DNA of 64,000 nucleotides. Origin: Perkinsus olseni (taxonomy: Eukaryota; Perkinsozoa; Perkinsida; Perkinsidae). The DNA is taken from contig JABANP010000044.1 in assembly GCA_013115135.1 (NCBI GenBank), forward strand, positions 124,001 to 188,000. Reading direction: 5' to 3'. Position 1 is the stretch's first letter. Each line of letters opens with the position of its first letter. Under the pieces are notes generated by a model, which saw only the letters and a program-made list of their open reading frames with translations, was not told the origin of the DNA and did no database searches. The translations under genes were made by a program, and so were the position numbers. Shown piece by piece: positions 48,771-59,417 of the stretch.

Positions 48771-49559
48771 GATGCTGGTGATACGACTAGCATAGTGTCA
48801 CCACAGTAGATGCTGGTGATACGACTAGCATAGTGTCACCACAGTAGATGCTGGTGATAAGACTAGCATAGTGTCACCACAGTAGATGCTGGTGATACGA
48901 CTAGCATAGTGTCACCACAGTAGATGCTGGTGATACGACTAGCATAGTGTCACCACAGTAGATGCTGGTGATACGACTAGCATAGTGTCACCACAGTAGA
49001 TGCTGGTGATACGACTAGCATAGTGTCACCACAGTAGATGCTGGTGATACGACTAGCATAGTGTCACCACAGTAGATGCTGGTGATACGACTAGCATAGT
49101 GTCACCACAGTAGATGCTGGTGATACGACTAGCATAGTGTCACCACAGTAGATGCTGGTGATACGACTAGCATAGTGTCACCACAGTAGATGCTGGTGAT
49201 ACGACTAGCATAGTGTCACCACAGTAGATGCTGGTGATACGACTAGCATAGTGTCACCACAGTAGATGCTGGTGATACGACTAGCATAGTGTCACCACAG
49301 TAGATGCTGGTGATACGACTAGCATAGTGTCACCACAGTAGATGCTGGTGATACGACTAGCATAGTGTCACCACAGTAGATGCTGGTGATACGACTAGCA
49401 TAGTGTCACCACAGTAGATGCTGGTGATACGATTAGCATAGTGTCACCACAGTAGATGCTGGTGATACGACTAGCGTAGTGTCACCACAGTAGATGCTGG
49501 TGATACGACTAGCATAGTGTCACCACAGTAGATGCTGGTGATACGACTAGCATAGTGTA
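48771..49559. repeat. 38-bp minisatellite, 20 full units plus a partial
   Basis: The unit GATGCTGGTGATACGACTAG plus CATAGTGTCACCACAGTA repeats without gaps from 48771 to 49530, with a 29-base partial unit to 49559. Only three units differ, by single bases: unit 3 (TACG to TAAG), unit 18 (ACTAG to ATTAG) and unit 19 (GCATAG to GCGTAG). Each unit holds an 8-bp hairpin, GGTGATAC against GTGTCACC, around a 10-base loop. The array ends against another palindrome, ACTTACACTGTGTAAGT. The unit length is not a multiple of three and all frames are interrupted, so it is non-coding. Confidence 0.97.
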
Positions 49560-49891
49560 ACTTACACTGTGTAAGTGTCACCGATGTCAAGAGGCAATCC
49601 CACGCTAACCCGAAGTCGCATTCGACAGCAACGAAGGTTGCTCTCGGGCATCAGCAGAGATGCCCTCGCCCAGCAACCAGTGCGAAACGCCACAACCCTT
49701 ACTTAACACGAACCCGGATTCTAACGAAAAGGTATCTTTACGGGGAGGCAGGTTCATCATCTACGTCACACAATAAGGCCGCCACTCTCCCTCCTCCGGG
49801 CACTTGACAAGGACGTGGTGGCGTACTATCGCAGGAACGTGTAACACCTGAAAATCAAAATGAAGGAATCGCTGCTCCCTAGTCATCCTAC

Positions 49892-52511
49892 TTATGCGTT
49901 GCGCTGCCTCGGAGCGTTTCTGATGATGTTGTCGACGCGGACGACTTGCTCGGCAGCCTCAGTCGCAGCGCAAAGTTGAGAGAGCTTGGAACGGTAGGAC
50001 TCGCAGATCCGGAGATCCGACATACTCGCTACGACGCTGAAAGGGAAATACAATAAACAAAGTTGATTGAACAAGCTACATGCGACATCGATCTCGATCA
50101 GGGCATAGGGACTGTGATTACGGAAGCGTGGTCTTTAAGGATCGTGACCTTATTGATTCAACGCCTAGGAAGTGCTACAGCTGGTAAGAGCAACGCATAT
50201 TCATTACTAAGTGCTTGAGGTGAGAAAGTAGTCAAATTTTACTCACCCCTTAGAGAGATCGAGGCCTGCGTCGGCGTGTCCCTTCTGATGCATTGCTCGG
50301 AGGTTGCCGACCAGCTCAGCGGCATCGAAGCCTCCGTTCTCGGACAGAATGCCTGGCATAGCCATCAGGGCCTTAGCGAAAGCTTCGATGGCAAGTGCTT
50401 CCTGAATACACGAGCCGTGCATCGAAGAGAACAGACTACTAGATACTACCTTTCCCTCAGTCTTGGAGGCCAATTCTAGAACGTGAACACCCATCTCCAT
50501 CTCGGTGCATCCACCACCGTATACGACCCTAGTTTCGCTGATGGTCTGGTAGAGCACTGCCAAAGCATCGTGAAGAGAACGCTCGGCTTCCTGAAAAGGG
50601 TAACGAATGGAGCGGAGCAGAAGAACCAGGTTATGTCATGCAGCGGAGATTGTAGTACTACGATCTGTCCATAGTCACCCCGCAAGAACCCTGAGTCAAA
50701 TGTCAGTTTGACCGGTTAGATGAGATATTCATCATGAGTTGGTCTATTGCGCAGTGGATCTCTTTTATTACGGCGGGGTTTGAAACGAATAGCAACTCTG
50801 GACTTACATCAAGTACGTGCTGACTAGCTCCCCTAAGGACAATACAGCAGGCCTCGCCGGAGGCGCAGCCACTGAACTGAATGGCCTTGTCTTCACCTGA
50901 GTAATGAAATGACGTCATCACCCCTGGCGACGCAGCAAGGCCTACCCAACATGATCTCCTTAATTTCCTTGCAGTGGCCTAGCTTGATCTTCTTGGGCTC
51001 CTCGAAAGTGGAGGCAATATCAGCATCTGACGGGACTCCGAAAATGACGAACTCGCGCGGATGAGAGTTTCTACCAAGCACGGCAGCGAGTCTCTCGGTG
51101 CCATCAAAGTCCGAGTGCTCAATGGCGACAACCCCACGGTCACGGAAGCACTGCTCGGGGTAGTTGTAGATCAATTGTCTGAAAAATGACGTTAACAGCG
51201 AAAAACGAGGTAAGCTTCGGACTACCTGTTGATAAAAACGTTGCAGCCTGAGTCGCATATCCTGTTGACCTTGTCCTTCATCTTTTCCTTCTCGGCAGCC
51301 TGAAGAACATCATTTTCAACCAGAGTTGAGCCGCGGTAGCCCAGTAGTACCTCGATCTCCTGAACGCTGGTCAAAGAATCGACCTTCACCCGCGCGCCGT
51401 AGATCTTGATCTTATCGGTGTCCATGGGAGTGTTAGCAATCATCACCTGAAAGTGGACTCAGAAAATGAATTCAATGAAACTACTCACATTGCAGTCCTG
51501 AATTTTCTTAGGCATCCCCGTGCCAATGCGCTTCTCGAGGATGAAACCGTCCTCAAGGTAGCTGTCGCGCAACGACGCGCCCGGCTTCTTGATGACCTGA
51601 AGCGCCCAAAGCCTGACCACAGCATCGAGGGAGACTGCTAAACCAACCTGGATGTAATCTAAAGTCTTTCGGCCCTTCAAACGGAGGACAGCGTCAACGG
51701 CAAGCTCAGCGAATTTGTCCTTCTCGTAGTGAAGGAGCTTGGAGGAGAGTGTTGTCCGGGCGATGGCGAGGAGATCCTCACCTGAGACAGAAGGAGCTCG
51801 CTACCGAAGTTACTGGGTGTCCCATCCTACGGAACTTGGCTTCATCCTTGCCGTTATCGAAGGCACAGCCATCCAGTGTCTTCCTCGCGCAAGCGAGAGC
51901 AGCACGGAATCCCTGAGAGAAGAGTAGTGAGCCGCTGGGAGTGCCGAGCACCCGTTACCTTGATGATAACCATAGGGTGGAGCTTCTGGATAGTAACCAG
52001 ATCCTCAGCCCTACGGAGCATCTCCGCCGCCAAGACGACCACTGAAGTCGTACCGTCGCCACATTGTTGATCCTAAAAAGAACGCAGTTCGCGAGTCGGT
52101 GTTTCTATGGCATCTCACTTGAGTCCGACTCATGTCGACGAGGATTTTAGCTGCGGGGTTATCAACCCAAATGGACTGTAGAATAGTAGCGCCGTCGTTG
52201 GTAACAGTGACGTTTTTCCCACGGGGGCCCTGCTTGTCCATGCTCTCCAGAATCTTGTCCATGCCTGAGTGAGAGTTTCGAGAGAGGCTTGAGGGTTGGT
52301 GACTCACCCCTAGGGCCGAGAGTAGTCTTCACGAGATCACCAATGGCGATGGCTCCGACGAAACTCTCAAGCCTGACAAATTAAACCGTCCCCAACCTGT
52401 CTCGCATCTTCCACGCTTCAACCCTAGGTACCTCGCATTTTCGCCTCTGTTCTCTGATGCACCACTGGCCAAGATGCCGGGAATTGAACTGGAGCCGAGG
52501 GCAGTAGCCAT
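49892..52511 (-). CDS. CCT2: chaperonin-containing TCP-1 subunit beta
   Basis: Fifteen exons on the minus strand: 52432-52511, 52308-52372, 52119-52264, 51959-52072, 51831-51912, 51648-51781, 51489-51596, 51351-51446, 51226-51299, 51026-51075 with 51075-51178 as flank, 50946-51026, 50808-50896, 50450-50590, 50247-50401 and 49892-50036. They give about 537 residues, the CCT beta length. Signatures include [23 protein letters not shown], the ATP-site [15 protein letters not shown] and [20 protein letters not shown], and [20 protein letters not shown]. Beta-specific ones are [43 protein letters not shown] and the end [15 protein letters not shown]. Two stop-free introns (51300-51350, 51 nt; 51027-51074, 48 nt) are easy to miss; removing them restores alignment with the family. 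CCT folds actin and tubulin in the cytosol. Confidence 0.96.
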
Positions 52512-53046
52512 ACTGAAGATCTCTCACACAAACTGTCGAGGAGAACTTAATCGACAGCGCAGCCCCGCCGTAGCTTTGCCCCGTAAAAACGTGAAAACCA
52601 CCCGCCTGAACACCTTAGGTCGCTCCAAGGACCGCGGAGAACGCTCTAAGACACCTCGGCCGCTGAAGGCCGAAGTAATGGTGAGATTCTGTTGACTTTA
52701 ATCTGAGATATCCGGTAACTAAGCGTAAGATGGAAGGGGGAATTAAGAGCCTGAAAGTGAGAGTCACCGCGGCGCGAAAATTGTCACATGCTACTCGGCA
52801 TCGCTTCAAACACTGAAATTCAGAGCCATCGAAGCTCCAGCTTGTCCAACGAATGATGCCTCGGACTTTGAAAACAATCATATACGTGCCTTCATATCAC
52901 AGGCTTATCGGAACATGGGGAGAAAATCACGCATTTATACCGGAACTTTTCACGCATAATCGTCCGTTACTTTTTCGCACAAACGTCCATCCTCCAGATC
53001 AGGATCATGCGTTCTCCCTGTACAGGGTAAACACTTGGCTCCCTAA
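52512..53046. promoter_or_regulatory. divergent region between CCT2 and the ubiquitin-like gene
   Basis: 535 bp between the CCT2 ATG (minus) and the ATG at 53047 (plus). No supported exon or repeat; it should hold both promoters. Confidence 0.4.
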
Positions 53047-53722
53047 ATGCAAGTATTCGCCTCGGGAATCGACGCTTGTCCAGTGGCAGTAGACGCTGAA
53101 GCGGATGAGCTCATTGCTGAGCTTAGAATGGACCTGGCCGACAAGACTGGTGGGCATCTTTTGGACTTCGGTTGTTCGAGGTCAAGTGCAAGAAGAGAAC
53201 CTTTCAGGAATCGACAGAACCGACATTAAGATCGTGTTCAACAGTAAAATTATGGATGACGATGGTAATGCCAAGCTACCGTGAGTATGCCTATCATGAT
53301 TGAAAGATACCCTCGTTGAGTGCGGTATCGACAACATGTCGACCGTCCGAGTTCTTCTCCCTTTGAAAGGTGGTCACATTCCACATCCTGTCAAGTACTT
53401 CGGACCTCGAAGGTATGCTACTAAGGGGCATCCTCGAGTTATGCCCGACCTCGACAGATACGGGAGATACGTTTATGGGATGAACCGCCCCCTGTCCTGA
53501 GACAAGTCAAGGATTGGATCGACTGGACCGGCTGGAACAGCGTCTTCGGTGGATTCTCCTTCCAAGTCGCATTCGGCCTGATGATCGTAATGCTACCCTG
53601 CCCTTTGCAGAGGTCATCCTCATTCTATGCAGGTATCCGGTGTTTATCTCAATAACTACCGTGCTACCAATACTCTGTACTACACCAACAAGCCGGACAA
53701 TCAGGATATTTTGGGCCATTAG
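53047..53722 (+). CDS. ubiquitin-like domain protein with a C-terminal membrane-segment extension
   Basis: Exon 1 (53047-53149) reads MQVFASGIDACPVAVDAE and KMDLADKTG-like residues. A 31-nt intron leads to exon 2 (53181-53280) with DRTDIKIVFNSKIMDDD, and exon 3 has TLVECGIDNMSTVRVLLPLK followed by GGH. The strand-helix-strand order and the closing LLxLxGG are those of a ubiquitin fold. The 53281-53306 junction is one base out of phase next to a CCC run. In exon 3 one frame stops at 53498, while a second frame continues RQVKDWIDWTGWNSVFGGFS, then VAFGLMI. It splices through gtaatgct to ctatgcag to VSGVYLNNYRATNTLYYT, with a stop at 53720. I take these as one gene with a frame problem. Confidence 0.5.
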
Positions 53723-54368
53723 TGGTAGCGCCGTCGGATTTCTACCGCTGTCTACTGATCTGTTCAGGTCGGGCTATACCATTACCACTCGCACAGACAG
53801 GGGCTTCAATCCGCCTCCGTCAGAAGTACTCGAGATGAGCTCTTATCATGGATATTCTTTTAAGCTCATGTTCCTTTGCGTTGATAGTTCTGATGAGAGG
53901 GATTTCTTTGGCGGCTCTTCACGCGGGGTGGTACTTTCCGGGCCTCACTTAGCTTGCTCGGTTGTTTTCGCGACCAAGTCTTGGGTTTCCTGGGTAGCGT
54001 CGTGAGCCCCATCACCTTTCTCGGGTCATCACCTCTGCTAGCAGGTTCGACTCGAGCTGGAACCGAACCGTGGGGTTTCGTCGATTGGCTCTGTCGTGGA
54101 GGGCCGGGAAAGCAGTCTCTAGGCAACTGGACTGGCGATTGAGAGCACTATTCTTAGCGAGCCTGAAGTGGTATTAGCTTGAAACTAAGTACGAATGCAA
54201 TCAGCTTTCGTCGTGAATTCCGGACGTAACTCAACGCGTCGTATCGTTCACTGAGCAACAAAGGTTTGGACGCTAATCGAGCGACGCGTTGCTCGTATTC
54301 TGTGCGTTTTCTACTATAACATTAAACTCAACAGCGCTCAAGTAATGAACAACTGAACATATCACAAG
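53723..54368. other. intergenic region
   Basis: A plus-strand frame extends to 54005, but its composition is unconvincing and it lacks splice partners. No repeat or RNA gene seen. Confidence 0.3.
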
Positions 54369-54674
54369 TCATGTAGGAGCATCAGAGGTACCATCGCTGT
54401 TGTGAATCTCTGTCGCCTCTAAGGCGGTCACCTGGATGAGCAATGTGCCGGCAGCAATACAAAACCCGCGCTGTCCCACCTTATCTAGAATAAGCTTGTC
54501 TTTTGCGCTCATATTAGAAAGAGGATGTCTTGTAAGAAAAAATTTAGCGTGGGGATTGAATTTCTCTTGGAGGTCTAAGTCACACGCTTTGACGTCGTAG
54601 AAAGTGTACCTACGCAAGAAGAGCAGCTGGTGGATCGCCAGTTGTGCTGTAACCCTATTGGACATAAAGTGCAT
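54369..54674 (-). CDS. 101-residue open frame, hypothetical
   Basis: An uninterrupted frame from an ATG at 54674 to a TGA at 54369. It reads MHFMSNRVTAQLAIHQLLF, YDVKACDLDLQEKFNP, SAKDKLILDKVGQRGFC and TLLIQVTALEATEIH. Composition is protein-like and there is no membrane segment. No splice sites flank it and no family is recognised. Confidence 0.35.
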   Translation of the reverse strand: MHFMSNRVTAQLAIHQLLFLRRYTFYDVKACDLDLQEKFNPHAKFFLTRHPLSNMSAKDKLILDKVGQRGFCIAAGTLLIQVTALEATEIHNSDGTSDAPT

Positions 54675-54898
54675 AGAGACTGTCAGGCTCGCAGAAAAGT
54701 GACGAGAAAAGTAGCGGTGAAAACACTTGACAGTTTGGCCAGCAACTATCCTCGGAAAGCAGTTACATCCTGTGGTTAGCGAGATCTTCGTCTTTCAAGA
54801 GGGACGGTGTTCGGTGAGGTCCAGCTGGTATGAACCAAGCAGATTCACCTGTAAGGATTGACCAGATGAAGTGACAACGGCGTTCCATGAGCACCATC

Positions 54899-54970
54899 GG
54901 GTGTGTAGCTCAGTGGTAGAGCGGCTGACTGCAGATCAGCAGGTCCTCGGTTCAAATCCGGGCGCGCCCT
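54899..54970 (+). tRNA. tRNA-Cys (GCA)
   Basis: A 72-nt cloverleaf. The acceptor stem GGGTGTG/CGCGCCC pairs over seven positions with two G-T pairs, followed by the T discriminator. The D-arm is GCTCAGTGGTAGAGC. The anticodon stem GCTGA/TCAGC encloses the loop CTGCAGA with anticodon GCA. The T-arm is CTCGG TTCAAAT CCGGG, intact. No intron and no encoded CCA. This is the only intact tRNA in the window. Confidence 0.97.
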
Positions 54971-55040
54971 TCAGTAAAAGATTTTTGGCTTACCTTTGTG
55001 TGCGCCAGCACTCGGCGGTAAGGTCTGCGCCAGCATCTCG

Positions 55041-58000
55041 TCAGTCAATCTCGCAGGTGGTGCAACTTCGCGAATCCTCGGATCTGATGGAATGAAGTTC
55101 CTCCCCATGCTGCGAGGAGCCTTTACCCAAAGTTGAGACGCCTTGGTCTTCCGTTAGCAGAGTGCCGGGTAGGGTTGGGTCGAAAGGCGGTGGTTCGTAG
55201 CCATTCTGAGAGTTTCCTGCCGAGTCCCAGGCCGGGCCATTGCTCACCTTCCTCGGTTTGCGGGCTGTACCATCCAAGACGACAGACCTCCCGAGCTTCC
55301 GGTTCTGATACGATGAAATTCCCGGAACGCGTTTCTCGAAACTAGCAATCACTTCTCGCATGCACTCCGCCGCCCACCGCTCATCCGCCATCAGCCTCTG
55401 CAGTGCGACATGAGCTTTGAGATATCTGCTCCAATGGATGCTAACAACCCTGCGAGTCCGCCAGCTCTCTTACTCTGCAAATTCAGATCGCGAGCGCAAA
55501 TGACTCTGGATATCCTGCAGTTGTAGATCAATCTCCGACATAGAGCTCATCGGCGGAGGGCATTGAACTCCTGAGCGAAGCAATAATATCATATTTGGCG
55601 AGACGCGCCCACTTCGACTCCTTCGTTTTTCCTGCCGCAGGCTGCCCGTCGAACAGGTCGAAGTAACTGGTACCAACTGAACACTAACAGTGGTAGAATG
55701 CCCAACCTACATCTCTAGCCGATTTTGAGTAACTCCGAGGACTCCAACTTGGGCCTTAGATACCTTCAAGCTGCTCTGGAGGGATCTAAACCATCAAGAA
55801 CGAAGTACAGCTCTCGAGGAGTATCGTTCCAATAGCACGGAAATATTGCAACCATCGTCAAGTATATCGAACAGACGAGAGAGAATCCGAGGAAGGAGAG
55901 GGACGAGAAGGTTCTTAGAATAGAGGGTGAAGGTAAGGAGCCCGGAAAGTTCTCGGAAAATCTCCACCATTTGCCGATGATTCATGAAATGACGACCCTA
56001 TCCACATCTCTTGTGTCAGAGCTCAGTGAAGTCGCCCAACAATCCACGAATCGATCTACTCAACGTACCTCTGTAGCTTGGCAACAGCAACCTCGGCTTC
56101 GGTCGTCGATAGAGGGCTGTCCATTTTCAACTTGGCCGACAGCGGAGGGGCTACAGTACCCACTGACTGCAGGACCGGTGAAAGGCCGTCGAGGAGGGCA
56201 GTCTCATCAACATGGGCTGAGGACTCTGACAAGCGGACCAATGAGAAGTCAACTCCATTCTACCTTGCTAACCTTGCTCATCTTGAATTTCCACAGCTCC
56301 AGTTTCAGGAGACTGACCCAGTTGATCAGCGTGACTCTTGAAGGTCGCCATCATATTCGAATTTGTGACTGCGTCTAACAACAGAAATACGTTAGAGAGT
56401 AATGTGGAGAGCGTTATACTCCAAACAAACCACACGTTCCAGCCACCATAGATTTCAGGCTGAAATTTTCAGCTGCTCGCGATTGATTCAGAATAGCTTG
56501 ATTGAAAAGCATATTCGCCTTCTGCCAGAAAACCGGTAAAAAGAAGACTTTGCTCGGCTAACTATCAGCATATTCAACTGCGGATGCACAAGCAATCTGC
56601 TTCATTCCTTGCCTATAAAGAAGTCGTCACGCCGTTTTTGAGACGAATAAGGCGCTCTTTTGACTACCGAAAACCTACCATCATCAGTCGGAAGTTTCGA
56701 CGTCAGCATCATCTTATTGATGACCGCCTCGAACTCGGCCATGTCGTCTCGAGCCTCTTCGCTGTGTCCAACTCCCGCTGTCGGCTGGAAAGGAAATCAA
56801 TCCAAAGATACCTGCCCTTCCTTGCCTTTCCGTGTTCGTGTACTAAAGCCACCCCCACGTTGCGAAAGCTCAAAAGTACCAACCACCGAGCCTTGTTGCG
56901 ACTTACTTGTTTTGGCCGAGGTTCTTCCGCAGCTCCTGCTTCTGCGCCGTACAATAACGAACGATCACGCAGCTAAATAGAGATCAGGATATCAGCGATA
57001 ACACCTGCACTTCTAGTCGTTCCGGAAATCTCATGGCTCAACAGCAACGATGAACATAAGAAAAGGAGTACCACTCTTTCGTAGAATCAGAGCTGCGAGC
57101 TCAGGATGCGAACGAACCTCCACGATTCTCCAGGAAAGGAACCGCAGTGATTGACCGTCACCTTTGCACTCAGATTGCTCACGTGCGAGGTATGCTTTTC
57201 GAAAACACGTGGCTCAGGCTTTCGTCGAGACTCGACTCGAGAGCAGCGCCGTGACTTACCGCTTCAGTAGCACGGACGAAGTTCTTAGAAGCCTTCTCGA
57301 GGTGCTCCCTGGCCGAATCGTTCCACCTGTTGGACATGCAAGGTGAAGGGATCGAACACGCAATCAAGCCTACTGTCTCAATTGCTTTCGGATGGTCCTC
57401 TCCCAGCTCTCCCACCAAGGTCCATACCCTAAGGAAACAGAAATGCACTTCAGAAAGGACCACAAAGATCTTGAACCAGGCTGATTCAGATACCCAGTGA
57501 GAAAATAATATTCGTGAGAATTTTTGAAAGACTACGGAACCCGTGCTGAGCGATTCTGTTGCGCTGCAGGGAGACAATTCACGAATAGCGGATGGATCGC
57601 GAACTCGACTGCATTGACCTCGGCGAGGAAATAGTGGAAACAACTCCTCCCTCACAAACAACACGCGATGGAAATTTCATCGCAATTTATCACGAAATTA
57701 GTCGCATCCTACGACTAGGTTCCTGACTGCAGCACCGGTACGACCGGAGACCCTCACCGGTGAGCCACGTCAATATTCTCTTCGACTTCGGGAACGAGCT
57801 CGACAGGCTCCACGTCTAGAGACGCGTTCTGGGCTTTCTCAAATCGATCGAGGTTCTCAATGTCGCGATCCAATAAAGCGGAAATCTGAACACGAAAATA
57901 CCCCCACCGAGGATCGAACCCACGCCCTCACGAATGAGGGATATTCCTCGTCTCCCAATGTGGCCTTTGCGAACTCCAGCATCTTGCCATTGACCTTGCC

Positions 58001-58060
58001 CACCACACCCGACCAGTGGCTTTCAAGCCTGTCCCTCACCAACTTTCGCGTGGACGCCAA
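55041..58060 (-). CDS. unrecognised multi-exon gene, several exons placed
   Basis: Minus-strand exons in order are as follows. KLVRDRLESHWSGVVGKVNG then KATLGDEEYPSF ends at a gtgaggg donor (57931). VWTLVGELGEDHPKAIETVG then ASKNFVRATEA ends at a gtaagt donor (about 57260). SESSAHVDETALLDGLSPV then EAEVAVAKLQR ends at a gtacgt donor (56068). HRQMVEIFRELSGLLT and PRILSRLFDILDDGCN lie at 55800-55985, and MSSMSEIDLQLQDIQSHL at 55480-55560. A last exon opens after cactgcag with RLMADERWAAECMREVIASF and runs to TGA near 55041. The product is helical and soluble. It could be part of a large scaffold or tethering protein; I do not recognise the family, and one gene versus two is open. Confidence 0.45.
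57886..57931 (-). repeat. 46-nt intron consisting largely of a T-arm/B-box-like motif
   Basis: The intron starts gtgagggcgtgggttcgatc and ends tcgtgttcag. GTGGGTTCGATCCTCGG sits ten bases behind the donor and matches the B-box consensus apart from its last bases. It follows the exon ending EEYPSF. Confidence 0.5.
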
Positions 58061-59417
58061 CTGCCGCTCATATCTGAGTTGAGCTGATGGTCATTGACAT
58101 CGTAGTGCTCTCAGGAAGTCCCATTGGAGACGCGCTAGCGTTGACCAGGAAAGACTCAAATTCTAAGGGACATGGAACCCAGCCCAATAAATGCAACTCA
58201 GTATCATGAGTACCTCTCCTCCTAAAAGCTAGCTACTGAGCTCTCGAATGGAGATGAAGCTCGCGGAATTTTCGTCTATAACTCACTATAAAGTTTCAAG
58301 AATGTGAAGCAAGCTTTGTGACGCCTCTAGTTAGGAACGTACTCGATCCTCAAATGCTTCACTCTCGCTTCCTCAATTTGCTGCCGTAAAGCGTTAGCCT
58401 GCTCACCCAGCACCATCATCTCGATCATCATTTCGTCAGTATATCTAAAGACAGTCAGAATGATATTAGTCAGCCTTCGGAGGTTCATCGTTTTTCACTG
58501 GCGCTGACGAGCGCCTCCTATCACGCTTCAGAGAGATATGACCCCATCGTCGTCCCATCCGCTTTGTGTGAACTACACTTATCCCGCAAGTGTAGAGCGC
58601 GTGAACAGCGATACGGTATGAGCTTCATACGATGAAACAAATACACGCCACTCAAACTACGGTATGAAAGACGCGACATCGTGAAAAACTTAGCTGAAGA
58701 GTATTTTTCTCGCGTGTCCGCTCAAGCTAGTAGCCGCAATTCAAGGAATCAAAGTGAGTTTCAAGGCAATGAGAGGCGAAACCCAGTGACGATATCTAGA
58801 TATTTCAGTATCTAGTTGACTAGCAAAAATCCGAATCAATGAAACATAACTCTTGTGCGATATTATCGATATCTGGCCACTCTTTTCGCGGGCTTCCCTG
58901 ACAGTGAGTGAGTAGAGCGAGGGGACCTAGCGCACCTCATCTCAAGCCGAAGTCGATCGGCCAAGAACTCGTTCAACATCGGATGCTCGTTCCCAAGTTC
59001 GCTCACGTACTGCCGTGCCGCCAGAATCTAACACTATGAGACTGCCAGAAAGCGGCCATTCCCATCGAGTCTCTAACTCGTATCTGAGCGTGGAGGAAAT
59101 GCAAGATCTCAAGATTTTTGCAGTAACGTTTACTCTAAGAACTGCTGCCGCTGGCGTTTGCGTTTCGCTATGGCCGGCCAAACCCGACTGCTCATAGTCC
59201 CCAGCTGAAGGTAGGCGTACTCCTCGACATTTTGATATCGTTCAGAGACCCTGAGCGACCATTGGAGCGTAGTTGCTCTAAATCTTGCGATCTTACGTGC
59301 CCTTCGCAGTTTTCTCCAGGATACGTGTTTCTGCATCCTCATATCTGAACAGAAAGGAACCGCTTACAGAACGAATCCCTCTCCGAAGGCCTTCAACGAG
59401 AGAAACGATTTTTCTGT
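58061..59417. other. region with few supported exons
   Basis: Minus-strand frames such as one reading RWEWPLSGSLIVLDSGG near 59050 may be exons of a flanking gene. Between 58120 and 58940 I see nothing that I can support. AT-rich stretches with ATATCTAGATAT-type palindromes occur near 58790. Confidence 0.3.

Noticed and set aside
48771..49559. CRISPR array
   Set aside because: Units are contiguous with no unique spacers, the host is a eukaryote, and no cas genes are present. It is a minisatellite.
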